NCBI GenBank assembly: GCA_001986395.2
Contig: MQVO02000019.1
Coordinates: forward strand, 618,059 to 682,058
Length of the DNA stretch: 64,000 bases
Direction: 5' to 3'
From: Irpex lacteus
Lineage: Eukaryota > Basidiomycota > Agaricomycetes > Polyporales > Irpicaceae
Below the pieces are notes generated by a model that was not told the DNA's origin, did no database searches, and was given only the letters and a program-made list of their open reading frames with translations. The stretch's first letter is position 1. Every line of letters starts with the position of its first letter. This document shows, piece by piece, positions 48,262 through 60,774 of the stretch. Made by a program: the position numbers and the translations under genes.

Positions 48262-50446
48262 ATGTTTTCCTCGTCTGTAGTCACTACGCTAGCCGTGGTA
48301 TTCGTGCTTTCTCGCATCGTCAAGTATCATTCGGACAAAAAGGTATGTATGTGTTTTGTGGCTTCCTCTACCTACCTGATTTTGCGGATTTTATGTAGAA
48401 AGTTCTCGGACTTCCCGGTCTACGATGCCTCATCCACCCAGTATCCCCCATCGGAGCACTCGTTCCGCATTTCTTTCTCAACCCTGGTTTGTCGTGGTCG
48501 TGGTATTGGAGGAACCAAGGTATGGACGCCACATGTTGTAAGGTGGATAGATGTGTTTATCACTTTTCTGACAGTGTACGAGCCTGTCGGGGCGAAAACG
48601 ATTTCTATCGTTGCGTGGCTGCTTGGTGATCCCCTCATCTTCACCACTTCGATGGAGGTCGCTCGACAGCTCGTCACAACCCGCGGACAATTCGAAAAGT
48701 CATCCGAAACAACCGCCATTCTCGCGTAAGTATTCAAACCATTCATTGTGATCAAACTAATTGGCTCACAGGCAATGGGGCCCAAACCTATTCTCCACTA
48801 ACGGGGATGACTGGAGGCGCCACCGCCGAATTTTAGGAGCCGCGTTCAACGCTGATGTGTTCGTCGCGCGTTATGCCCTGCTGTATACTTTACCGACATG
48901 TTATAACAGATACCGGTTTGTTTGGAAGGAAACTGCATCTCTTTTTGAGGAAATGGTCGACGTCGAGCAATGGAACACAAAACGCGTTGTTACTTTAACT
49001 CCCGTCAACCGGATTACTACGAAGGTAAGTACTCCTCATTTAACCCTAAGTGTAAAGTGACTTAGCATTCGTAGTTCGCTCTCAATATCATATCCCGATG
49101 CGCATTCGGTAACGTCCTTCCCTGGCAGTCTGAAGTAGAAGCTGGGGGCGTAGACTTCGCAGAAGCTCTCGAAATCGTGGCGCGCTCATATCTCCTGCGT
49201 GTGATAATTCCAAAATGGATGTACAAGTTGCCTATTGCATAGTAGGTGTCTTGATTGTGTTGGCGACTACTATACTCACCCAGTCTCCAATAGCTTGCGT
49301 AGAATGGACGCGGCGTACAAGACACTGGGATCGTTCATGACGTCTGTCCTTGCGTCCCGGAAAGCTGAGCTATCAGGAAAGAGTGTCGAAAGCCAATCAA
49401 GACATGACCTGTTCAGCTTTATGACGTCTGCAAGCGATGAAGACGGTCAAGCTGCCTTGACCGACGACGAAGTGGTATGTTTTAACTTACTATGAGTTAT
49501 ATACGTACTGACACTTGTCAAGATAAGCAACACGTTTTTAATGCTGTTTGCGGGCCATGGTAAGTGTCACGATCTCTTCTGTGTATCATATGAATGAAAC
49601 AACACTTAGACACGACGGCCCATACTCTGGATGCCACCATTGGATTTCTCGCGTTGTACCAGGACATTCAAAATGAGCTATACGATGAAATAAAGGCGGT
49701 CGCTCTTGATGATATGAGCTTGGTGCGTGATGCGTGTCATTGAGGGACTTTAATAACTTGAGCTTGATGCAGCCCTATGATGCTTATACAAAACTCGTTA
49801 AGGCTGAGGCCTGTTTCTTAGAAGCTCTACGTCTGTTCCGTGAGCTGAGCATCAATTATTTACACTCCCAAGCCCTGACGATGTCTTTTACCTCTTTATT
49901 TAGCAGCTGCATTCATGATGCTTCGACGTGCCACGGAGGACGTTGTTATCACTACCGGTGACCCACATATTCACGGTGGTCGTTTGGCTGTGCCCAAAGG
50001 GACCAACCTAGTTGTTGACCTTGTGGGGATGCGTGTGTATCATATAATTCATATCTCTACTGTTTTGTGGTATTGATTTCGTGGTTTACCAATAGATTAT
50101 AACGCGGAATACTTTCCCAACCCAGAGGAATATAGGCCGTCTAGGTGGTACGGCGCCCGCGAAAATGACCTCAGTATGTTTTCATTTGGATCTCGCGCTT
50201 GTGAGTATAGTTCATATCGATCGAACTTTTGCTACCTTACTAAACAATCTCGAAGGTATTGGCAGACGTTTCGCACTGACGGAAGCCGTTGGCTTCATAT
50301 CCCACCTCCTTCTCAAGTGGCGCATTGAGCCAATCTTCAAGGATGGGGAGACACCCGCCCAGTGGCGCAAGCGGGTTATGGTGGCGGATATGGCAATGAC
50401 ACTTGGCGTCAGTAATATTCCTGTCCGGCTTGTAGCTCGCGCGTAA
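48262..50446 (+). CDS. cytochrome P450 monooxygenase
   Basis: The N-terminal anchor (MFSSSVVTTLAVVFVLSRIV) is followed, after a short intron, by 'KVLGLPGLRCLIHPVSPIGA'. Further on are 'QWGPNLFSTNGDDWRRHRRI' (C-helix WRRHRR), the I-helix 'MLFAGHDTTAHTLDATIGFL' with the acid/Thr pair, ExxR in 'FLEALRLFPAAF', 'FPNPEEYRPSRWYG' and the heme loop 'FSFGSRACIGRRFALTEA'. The heme loop is interrupted by a 59-base intron inside the cysteine codon. All P450 hallmarks are present and frames join cleanly, so a working ER monooxygenase is expected. The layout fits the large basidiomycete CYP families with many introns; I cannot name the family. It is divergent from the CYP51-like gene and in tandem with the next P450, suggesting a shared pathway. 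Confidence 0.88.
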
Positions 50447-51068
50447 GCGTTCCCAGTACTGCATTCGGCCTGTACGCAGCGTTTTTGGGTGGGCACTTGA
50501 AATAACTCTTCGTTGTACATCGTAACTCTCGCGCAGAATCCGGCTTCCTTGCCGTGTGTGTTCAGCATGCGATGTTGGATCGCAGTACTATTTGGACGCT
50601 TATTCGTGTAGCCGGAGTGAATTTGGGTCTTACGCCGTATCATGGTCAAGGTGATGATCACATTCAATCTCATCACACAACACCGAGTACGTCCCGGCTG
50701 CTTTATATTGTCACGCCCAACCGCGCCAATCTCTAACCGCCTCGATAGGGTTTGTTCTACAGCCGCTGTGGGTTGACTATTTACTTATGAGTGACTTCTT
50801 ACATCAAGCTTCATCGTAGAATGTCGGCGTGCTTCAGATGTCCGAAGATATCGCTGGAGTCTTCGCACTCCTCCCAATTGCTGCACAGGCTCGATATGGA
50901 ATACTGTCTGTGCATCGCATGTAGTGCAAGTCTACACCGCATACGCCTTCCTTTAAATTGCTTTGAAGCATAGGTATATCCTATTTAAAAACCCTGTGCC
51001 TTCTGCCTATTTTTGTCTTCATTTTTAGCCATCTAACGATAGCACCCCGCTACTCTCCAACATACAAC
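50447..51068. other. spacer between tandem P450 genes
   Basis: Only the 3' flank of one P450 and the promoter of the next. The frame 50554-50736 (+) shows no resemblance to a known protein. Confidence 0.4.
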
Positions 51069-52672
51069 ATGTTCCATTGCACCACTATCCTCACAGCCCT
51101 CGTCATCTGTATGTTGTGCGCCGTTGTGCGCTATTATGCTCGAATAACGCGGTATGGTGGGCCCACGACTGTCTGGCCAACAGTGCCTTTCCTTGGGGAT
51201 GCCTTTCAATTTCTTTACACGCCATCCCAATACTTTGAGCGTTGCCGGTGAGGTTTATTGGGTGCTCGCTGTTGTTAGACTATCTAATGGCTAAATTATT
51301 CAGTTTGTCCTATGGCCCTATTTTCCGAAGTCTCGTAGGCGGTCGACGCATGGTGGTCATCTGCGACGACTTGGGTATACAGGCTGCTCTGCGGGACAAG
51401 ACGCGAGCTCTCTCCACTTACACTGTGCATAGAGATGTCTGCGTAGCCGTCGCAGACATAGACCCGGAGGCCAGCCATTATCTACCCGACCGACTTCTTC
51501 CTCTCACCGCGGACATTTTCTCCCAGGCTGCACTTCGCCACATCACTCCGTCTCTCAACCGAGTATTGTACGAATATGTGGAAAGCTTCAAAGACACTAC
51601 GAGGCGTAACGACCACGAGCAACTTACTCTCTCTGATTTTGTCGGCAAGGGACTATACTCCGCGGTGTCCATTGGTGTATTCGGCATTGAATTTCCCACA
51701 TCTACCTATCCTGACTTCGTGGCTATCGATACCAACTTTCTTCATTTAATGCTACGCCTCCCCCTCCTCACGTTATCTACCCGGAGATCGCGCACGCGCC
51801 TGCTCAGGGCCATTGATCAGTATATCGAAAATGCTGGTCCATCTTGCGGTGCAGGCACGCTTCCTGATCCTGCTGCCAAAATACTCAACACTCTCTTCGA
51901 TCTCCATCTATCCACGCCTGACCAGAATGGAATGCTTCTCCTATTTATGTGGGGCTTGCATTCGTCTAGTATTCGAATGGCTTTCTGGCTTCTTGCGTAT
52001 CTACTCAACAATCCGACCGCGCTCACCCTCGTGCGCGATGAAATCGATCGAACCCTTGCGTGCGATTTCCCGGACGTCGGGTCTCTCCTAGACGCGCCTG
52101 CAGGAGCTTTGGACGGACCGAATCTGTCCTATCTCACCTCCGTAGTCAAGGAAGCCCTTCGCATCTCGTCTACCACTTCCCCTGTTCGCGAGGTCAGCGA
52201 AGATACATGCATCACACTCAGTACCGGAGAAACGTATGCCTTACAGAAAGGTGAATTCATTACTATGAATATACCGATGATGCATGGCGCATCAAACGCG
52301 TACAGCAGTCCGCTGGCATTTGAAGCCAGTAGATTCAAGGAAAACGACGGGAAAAGATTGCCATACCTGCCTTGGGGTAGTGGTGAACACGTCGTGAGCT
52401 CTTACATCCTGTTACAAGCATGATTTAGGTTCTTAGTTATGGATTATCAACAGTGCAAGGGAAGATTCTTGGCAATGCACACTATCAAGATGTTTGTTAT
52501 CATGGTTCTACGTTCGCTGGACCTGTCGGTCATTACAAACTCAGGAGAACTGCGTAAAACCCCCTTCATTCCTCTCAACGTAACGTTTATGCAAAGATGG
52601 CAGATGCGAGCTCCGGAGCCAGTTCGAATACGGGTTTCAGCGCGAACAGCATCTCAGAAGGAGTATTCTTGA
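51069..52672 (+). CDS. CYP7/CYP8-like cytochrome P450
   Basis: The CDS is join(51069..51247, 51304..52393, 52454..52672), 495 residues, with only two introns, unlike its neighbours. It has an N-terminal TM helix (LTALVICMLCAVVRYYA), 'WPTVPFLGDAFQFLYTPSQY', an I-helix 'LLLFMWGLHSSSIRMAFWLL', ExxR in 'VKEALRISSTTSPVREV' and the heme loop 'LPWGSGEHVCKGRFLAMH', whose cysteine is first base of exon 3. The I-helix lacks the usual acid/Thr pair, as in the animal CYP7/CYP8 group (cholesterol 7-alpha- and sterol 12-alpha-hydroxylases, prostacyclin synthase) and their fungal relatives. A sterol- or steroid-like substrate is therefore plausible but inferred. The phenylalanine that usually begins the heme loop is tryptophan here. 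The gene looks intact. Confidence 0.82.
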
Positions 52673-53843
52673 TAGACACAATGAGTCTGTGCTTTCTTTA
52701 CCACGAAACGACAGGGATTCACCGGTTCTGTGTATCATAGTGTAGCAAAACATGACATCCTTCGACGGCATTCATTTCCCTACTAGTATGCCCTTTATCC
52801 GAACTCAGTCTGGATACTAGCGTAAAGGCGGGAGCATCCCATAAATTAAATCTACACGATGAAACATCTTCAGGGGATTTAGTAAAGACAGATCGCTTGG
52901 TATAATTTCCGAGCCTATAAACTCCATGACTTCTATGATGGGCCATACTAACGAAGTTGCTAATCGTCCCGCGCGAATTTAATTGCAGCCAGTGTCTTCG
53001 GTTTCCGTTGAACGTCTAGTTTCCTAAATACAGGTAATCGATCCCAACCACTCGAATCGATGCGGCCAGTCCGTAACTTTATTGCTCAGCAAGGAAATCA
53101 AATACTGATGAGGGAAAGAATAGAAGTCGATGCTCTCAGAATCCGTTGCTCACTCAGCGCCATAGCGGGTCTTCGACTTCTGCCCGATCAATGTCGCAGT
53201 ATACATATGCAGTGGACAGGTCCCATCATAAGGTGCATATGCTTTTCAGCCATTAGAGTTACGGAGCCAGAGAAGCGTCATCGTCGTCTTCTTAGTGCCA
53301 TGCTGTATGATAAATCTTCTGGTAGTAGCTGTAGAACTCGGACACACTCCAGCAGGCGGTGTTATTAAGAGCGGTGCATATAAGAGCGTTGAATGATCAT
53401 ATGGAACACAACTTCTGGCTGTTGAGATCCACGCCGGAAAACAGTCGGCTGATCATCTTGTTGCCCAAAAATTCAAGTCAGCGGTAACGTAGAGATATGA
53501 GCGCAAGAAAGCGATACAAATACGTGTACTCCTCGTTTAGTTTCCGGTTTGAGCTGCTGATTACTCGTCTAGTCAGACTGGCGCTCAGTATTCCCATCCA
53601 TAGGGAGTTTTCAGTCGCATGAGGCAAACATTATGTAGACTAGAAGATTCACCGGTGCACCTTCGAGAACAGCTGTTAACTTCCAAGAGAACGCAGTATA
53701 CGCCATTCATGGCCAATACATAGAATACATGGGCACATGTACTAATATTTGGACAACGAGAATGGTCATAGGACCATGCGTGTTGAGAACAAACTAAGCA
53801 GACCATTTTATTGCTCCGAACGAGACTACGAGGTATTATGGGT
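52673..53843. other. intergenic between convergent genes
   Basis: The preceding P450 and the following minus-strand 7-TM gene converge here. A plus-strand frame at 53060-53368 (102 codons) has no recognisable feature. No repeats seen. Confidence 0.4.
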
Positions 53844-55908
53844 TTAAAGTAAATCAGCCATGACAAGATATATATCACAATAGGGCAAACTCACATCCTG
53901 CACAGGCTTGAAGAGTATTTCGCTTCTGTTTAAATCCTCTTCAGTCAGGATACCAGAGGATACGTTCTCGGAAGGCCTTGTTGCCACTTGCATTGAGTCA
54001 AGTGCAATTGTGATGTCTTCGGTGTCCACGGTAAGCGGGTTATGTATTCTTCTCCCAAATCTGCCGCGGGCACGGTGTTGCCCGGCAAATGCAATCGTGC
54101 CACTTTGCATGTGCGAGAGCTCAAACTCAGAGGTGAACCCTGTCCCTCTAAGCGTCGCGCCGCGGAGGCTCAGAATTGTCCGATATGCCTACCGCAACGA
54201 GTCAGAGCTACGTCAGTGCAAACGATAACTGGACTGACCGCGATAGAAAACGAACTTATGAGCCAGCTGGAGGGTGCTTCATCAATATTCAAGCAACTCT
54301 TAGATTTTAAATACGTACGAAACGCCGCTCAGGGTGATAGGTGACTGTGGTAGGGCGTAGAGGAGCAAAATATTCACTATGTTTGCCCCTGAATATTGTG
54401 TAAGCAGATTCACGGCGAGCAGTATCATTGCGGCGCATACCGATTACCCTAAAATATCGGAATATCATCAGTAAACTTCATTGAGGCGGGGTTAAGAAAT
54501 GCTACTTACATAACAAACAACATTACACCGTCACGGAGGAAAGTTCTAGCCAGCTCGTTCGTCAGGCTCTTGTTAAAGTATACAGAAAGAAACCTATATG
54601 TGATGAGAGCGAAACAGACAACTGCAGACAGCGTCAACACACAGAACCTCACTCTGTGAGAGGCAACATACCGGAGTAGGTGGTATGTGCCGTCCTAATA
54701 CGATACATCGGGAATCAATATATGAATTTAATACCATAAAAATTTCCTTACCATGATGCAATCGACAGACGTGGTGTCTTCTGAGAACCAATGATACAAC
54801 CGGAGATTGGGACAGTGGGAGGGAACGGCTCTGGGCGCGAAGAGTCGATGTTTGTTAATATAGAGATGACTAGCTCGATCTATCGCCATGTAGTTAGAAG
54901 GGAATGAGATTGGCCATGGGCCGGAGTAGCTTACGATCGTTTCCGCTGTAAGCACTGAAGTGAGCAACGTGAACTGCAAGACGACAAGTATAGCACACCC
55001 ACAGGTCCAGAGGAAAACTATCGGCCATTTTACTTAGGGTACAGCGGCATTTGATGAGCTCAACACTCAGGTAGCAGGAGTTGCAACAAAACCATGCTTA
55101 CCGCGAGGATCACCGTGAAAGAAGGCATTAACCCTTACACCCAAAAGACCATTCACAAGCATCGAGACCACTTGCACGCTCCTACGAGTGAGAGTCATTG
55201 AGGATAGTTCAGGTAAGGGAGTTACTAGACGTACACGTATTGCATAACCGCCCACGAAGTACACCTGGGGTAGTCGGTGAGAGTCCACCCAGAAGCAATG
55301 CGTAAATAAGTACTCACATAGCCGAAGTATTTTTTGTACTAAGGATCACTGGGACATGAAGAGTTTCAGCATGAGGATGGTAGTGCGGCCAACTTGAAGA
55401 TGCATACCACTAGCGTTGTACCTGCAAAACAAGCTCGCCATGAGAAAATTGAACATGGCGTTATGGTAGGGGATTTGGCGTACACGAGATATCCAAAACT
55501 GAAATAGCGCGTTACGAAGTAGGTTAGAGTCGGCGGAGATAGTGTACGGACGCTATTAAGTAGGTCATAAAGGGCATTGGGCATGAAAATAAGGATGCAA
55601 CAGCAAAACGCACCCCCACATCCTGTTCACCTGCAAAAACGAGATAGTAATTGAATTCAGTATTGTACCAAGCGAAACTAGAGGGAAAAGCCAACCTCTT
55701 GATCCATAGTTACAATGATATCGTAGCTAAGCCATACAGCCGCTGCAACTGAGATATTATTAGTTATTGCACGTAAGAATCATATATTCATATCACACTT
55801 ACCGGCATTGATATGCGCAGTGTTTGAGTCTCTGATAGTTTTGAGCAACGTTTCAAGAGCTTGTACTTGCTGATCAGGCGTGAGAGCGGGCTGAGTGGCG
55901 TTGGACAT
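53844..55908 (-). CDS. DUF6533-type seven-transmembrane protein
   Basis: The first exons (from 55908) read MSNATQPALTPDQQVQALET..., then 'VAAAVWLSYDIIVTMDQEVN', 'RMWG' and 'VRTLSPPTLTYFVTRYFSFG'. This is the pattern of the DUF6533 domain (L-x-Y-D...T-x-D-x-E-V, then W...L..RY). Later exons give 'QVVSMLVNGLLGVRVNAFFH' (as 'LRVYALY' in relatives), 'NELARTFLRDGVMLFVM', a hydrophobic segment 'VCAAMILLAVNLLTQYSGAN', and 'AYRTILSLRGATLRG' before a hydrophilic tail (53844-54110). DUF6533 proteins are abundant GPCR-like membrane proteins of mushrooms with unknown ligands. I could not resolve every exon in 54980-55480, so small defects are possible. Confidence 0.7.
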
Positions 55909-57179
55909 CTTGCAGAGGTGGCGGTTGTTGAAGGTATGAGAGCCCTAGGTGAGCTCATATGAGGGTGTTATAGGTATGGCCGTATATTCATCGAATGCGT
56001 AAGCGTACCTCTATCGTGATACCCGAAGCTGTGCGAGCGTTAGGGGCATCAATACAAACTCAGCCTATTCTCACGTACTTTGGATGCTACAGCAAACAAA
56101 CAAACAAACAAGAAAAGTTCCCGAAATAGCAACACCTGCGTGAAAAGTTATGCTGTCAATTACACAACATGATGGACCCTTTACCGAGTTCTTTCGCAAT
56201 CATGTGCGTCGTCTATGAGCCGGGAGCATATAAACCTTTGAGTTTATAGGAGCCTATTACCTCTTTGTCATAATTCGGAACCTCAGGCTGCCCAATGCGA
56301 CGATCGTCTCAGTCCATACTGAGGGACTCTATGAGCGTCCTATAGCATACGAGATAATTTTGAGTTCGCAGTGTATTATTAAGAATTGCAGCACCAGGTA
56401 CCTTCTGGCCACGGAAGACGTAACATGCCACTGAGTGCAACAATCGATGGAGAACTGTTCTGACTGATCAGGCACTTAGGCCCCATTAGTTGGGACTCGA
56501 ATAGCATGACTATGAGAGCCGCACCTCGAATTGAAATCTCGTTCCGACCGGCGAAAGAGGAGAGCCTTCATCACAGTAACAAATGAGCTGTGCGCCGAGT
56601 CCATGATATCGAAGTTCCTATGCAGACAGCACATAGAGTTACAGCTGCGCTCAACGGCCTGAGGGTGCATCGGTCCCAGAGTGATAGATCTATCATACAA
56701 TTCCTTGTCGTCAGTAGATCTGGGACTATTTGAATACAGATACTTCGGAGGACGGTCATGCCATGGCCCATATGGCAGTGGCAAGTGGCAAGTAAGATGC
56801 AAGCGTCTGCAGTAGCAGCTTGCCGCAAATGACCGAGAAGAGTCGAATAGCGCTGACGCGCTGACGACGGACGTCCAGCTACTATTCTGCCGCCAGACGT
56901 AGTAAGTTTGGAACCTGCAACGGCTATATGTACTTACACGTGTGAGCGGTTTTCCATTCATAGTATAGACAAAGTTTTTTCTGACTTCCGATTGATGATA
57001 TACCCTTCCAAAAAATGTGCTTCCATCTCTAGTGATACCACTGGACTCGTGAAGGCCGCTCACCGGGTCTTATCCAGCATACCTACTATGAATTCCGAAC
57101 TTGGAGGCTACGCGCTTCTCATCTCTTCGTCCTTATTTAGGTCAACTTCATCTGTATCTCCATAGACAAACGTGCAACA
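55909..57179. other. intergenic; AAAC microsatellite and one unexplained open frame
   Basis: This region holds the promoters of the 7-TM gene and of the next P450. A short CAAA-type repeat lies at 56093-56111. A 195-codon minus-strand frame (56476-57063) is long for this base composition but shows no domain, signal or conserved motif. Confidence 0.4.
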
Positions 57180-59728
57180 ATGGGCTACACTCTCACTTGT
57201 ACAGCTATCGCTGCAGTGGCCTTTCTCTTGGCCGTGCGAAGTACCTTCTCAAAGGCTATACGAGCCATCCAGTGAGTTATTGGCGAGGGTGTTAAAAGTC
57301 TCCGCACTCACGCATGTCTCACAGTGGTCACCCTGGGTTTCGTGTTTTGCTTAATAATTACAGTATTCTGTATCTTCTGCTGCAGCGTCCGATCTCGGGG
57401 GTAACAGTCGGTTCGTTTTGGCCATGGTTGAAGAAACATGAATCGTTCAAGGAATATGGACTCGATATAATCTCAGTGGTGCGCTCTATCAACCTACTGA
57501 TGCTGTTTTCCGTCATAAGCTGATACCACAGTCCTAGGTCTCCGCGCTTCCTTATCCAGAGGTTATTATCTGGGTCGCAGATGCTTCTGCGGCCAAGGTC
57601 AGTGCAATCTACCTACGGTCGTTTAAGATATCATCACCCATGACCAGCGCCCACTACAGGAGTTCCTGACAAATCGCTTCCGTTTTCCAAAACCTATTCC
57701 GCACTACAAGTTTTTGGCAGTATTTGGCGGAAATATCATCTCTTCAGAGGGCGATGAATGGAAACGCCACCACAAAGTTTGCGCACCTTCCTTCAATGAG
57801 GTATGCTGAGTCTGTTCTGGATTGAACCCGTTCTTTCAGAAAGTATGGTGGCAGCTGACATCCCTGTCAGCCCAATAGTAAACTCGTATGGGGCGAAACT
57901 GTGGAGGTTATGACTGATCTGTTTCACGAGATTTGGGGCGAGAGCCAAGAGGTCGCTATTGATGATGCGGTAGAATTGACTCACTCAGTAAGTACACCTC
58001 CAGGCATTCTATCTGCCATGACGAGGATGTCCTGCCCGAACTTACTAACGGGACGCTTGCGTCGGCTTTCTAGATTGCCATGTACGTGATAGGGAGGGCA
58101 GGCTTCGGGCAGCGAATAGGATGGAGTGACACAGAGAAGATACCTTCTGGATACCGTATGACATTCAAGGTTAGTCATTTTGTTGCCCCACTCAGTTTCA
58201 GCGCGACATGTAGCTAATCGGCTGGTTTTCCTAGCAATCCTTGAGAACCGCGGCGGACTTTCTCTTCTCTCGTACTATCCTCCCAGTGTGGATATATAAA
58301 CATGCTTCTTTGAAGTATGTTCAGAAAATGCGCACTGGGTTTGAGGAATTCGAGGTTTGTTTTCAATGACACATTACATGTATCGGTCACCTATTGGCTG
58401 AGAGTATACCGCTTTCTTCAGACGTACATGAAGAACATAATCAATACAAGACAGACTTCTGAATCCCAACCTCACGATCTGCTGAGCAATCTGCTCCAAG
58501 CATCTGATGACGAAGCAGATGTACGTGCCAAGATAAGTGAAGATGAACTGCTCGGTAAGATAGCCATCGTCCTGCGCGTATACTTCAGCGTATTTACGCA
58601 AGTTCCCCACAGGCAACATGTTCTTATTTCTGTATGCGGGTAAGTCACAACTCCTCATCTGATTCGCATGTTGATGTAATCTCCGAATAGGTCATGAGGT
58701 TCGTAGTTACACCTTAGCCAAGCATATCTCATTCCCTTACAACTATCATAGTCAACAGCGCACACGATGGCGTTTGCTTTGGGGCTTCTCGCGGTGTACC
58801 AAGACGAGCAGGAACTTTTGTATCAAGAGCTCAAAAGCGTGGCCATAGATGGACAATCACTGGTACGGCTTCAACTCTCATGATCAAATACCCAGGCTTA
58901 TAGAAAATATGTCTCGTAGGTCTACCAAGATGCGGAGAAGCTCAGACGCTGCGCAGCGTATGTCACCTTTCTATGCTCTTTGTGATCCTGATGACCAAAA
59001 CCATTACAGAGTCATCAACGAAACCATGCGGATGTATCCATCTGTGAGTACCATATTCCTACTTGTAAGACTCTTCGTAATATCGCCTAATAAATCCTCA
59101 ACTCAGGCAACAATGATACCAAAAGTCGCTACGGAAGATACAACACTCACCACTAGTACCAATACGTTTGGTGATACTACCAGTGTGCTCGTTCCAATTC
59201 CGAAGGGATCGTACGTAGCGCTGAACATACCAGCACTGCATTACAATCGTGAGCATACTCCGGTCGTTCTCATCGTAGAACCTTTGGTCAAACCCTGTAC
59301 ATTTCCATAGCTCGCTACTGGGATGACCCTTTTGAGTTCAAACCCTCGAGATTCCTCGGGGACTGGAACCATGATGCATTTCTCCCCTTTGGAACTGGAC
59401 CGCGCTCTTGCTTAGGACGAAGGTGATTTTCCTTCCACCATACCTCTGGTAAGCTATACTGATATTGCATGCTCAGATTTGCGGAGCTAGAACTCATGGC
59501 AGCAATCGCTACTACAATATTACGATACAAAGTGCAGCTAGCAGAGGATCAGCTTCGTCAAAAGGAGACCTTGATGGAGAGGAAAGAACGCGTGTTGAAA
59601 TGCAAATTTGGGCTCAATCTAACGTGGGTACTCCGTTGGGCTGTTTGAGCTTTTCTGAAGGCTGCTTACTAATCACTATTTTATGCGAAAGGCCCGTTCA
59701 TATACCGCTAGTTTTTAGAAGACGGTAG
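57180..59728 (+). CDS. cytochrome P450 monooxygenase
   Basis: The N-terminal anchor MGYTLTCTAIAAVAFLLAVR is followed by 'HPGFRVLLNNYSILYLLLQ', 'GVTVGSFWPWLKKHESFKEY', 'FGGNIISSEGDEWKRHHKVC' (C-helix WKRHHK), and an I-helix 'MFLFLYAGHESTAHTMAFAL' assembled from three exons. ExxR lies in 'VINETMRMYPSATMIPKVA', with 'DPFEFKPSRFLG' and the heme loop 'FLPFGTGPRSCLGRRFAELE'. The end 'LNLTPVHIPLVFRRR' lies on a last small exon. More than ten short introns were followed with canonical ends; the tiny exon encoding 'GHE' sits between two introns at 58640-58750. The threonine after the I-helix acid position is serine-threonine (EST), still compatible with activity. It is related in layout to the P450 at 48262, and is probably part of the same cluster. 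Confidence 0.86.
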
Positions 59729-60774
59729 AGTACAAGTTGTACCAAATATGAACGAATCACGCCCATATTTGTAATGCACGCCCAGAGTTATCTCTTACGT
59801 CAATTTGATGACTTGATTCCGAATGGCATGAGCATGTCGACTCAATCGAAGAGATATCATGTAGTTCCACCGCCCAATAGAATCGGGATCTGTGCTTCAC
59901 TGCCAGTGCATAGTAGACCTTCGACAACTTTAGTATATCCGTTAATGTTGTGCTTCTATCTAGTGTTCGTCACGGTGATTCCTCGCACACATCTGTCAAT
60001 CTTACTTCCAGCGTGAGGGAGAATTAGGTTCACTCTAAGGACGGAACAATTCCTTTGATGCTGACCGGTGACCGCTCAGACGTTCCAACCTGATAATTAA
60101 GATTTCAAGTCATGGCGCGGTTGTCCGATGCTAAAGCAGATGGTCCACTATCACGGTACACAGGTCTGAGGGCATGAGAGGAGACCGTCAGGTCCCAGCA
60201 TCTCAAAGACTCGGACTCAGCCGAACGTGTGAAGTAAGTATCTGCGATTCCGTTGAGACTGTGACAGACAAGTCGCTCTCTGTATAATACCACAGAAAAG
60301 TACAAGCGAACAGCACCTCTTCTCATGTTGTGACAGATCGCCGCTCGTCCGAGTGCGTCAAAAAACCGCACTGGAACCCGGAATGATGAAAAAGAACTAA
60401 GACAGTGGTATACTAGAAGAGCTGTTAGCTTCTTGACTGATACCGCGCGTTGATAATATGTCCATACCGTGTACGCAGCCTTCAGGAGTCAATCCGACAT
60501 AGCAAACTGTCCCATGAACCGCATCTGTCCAGACAGTGACGGCTGCCCTCCATCGCGAACTCACCGTGATAATTTCACAAGACGTACTTCTTCTACAACT
60601 TGCTATCGAACTTTGCGGCGTCCATCTTTGACGGTTTGGCGGTCGGACTGTGGATTCAATATCAACGTGGCGTCCCTTATTGACGCAAGTTGAACGAAGC
60701 CGGGTGGGTACACTCTGCTCCATTGCAACACAGCTCTCCCTCCTCCCCCCCGTTTTCTCCCTACTGTAACAGCG
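59729..60774. other. intergenic upstream of the methyltransferase gene
   Basis: No complete gene found. If the methyltransferase had the usual N-terminal 80 residues, they should be encoded here. A stretch near 60590-60650 reads Y-F-F-Y-N-L-L-S-N-F, faintly like the 'YYNLVTDFY' box of sterol methyltransferases, but stops and unclear splice sites surround it. Confidence 0.35.
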
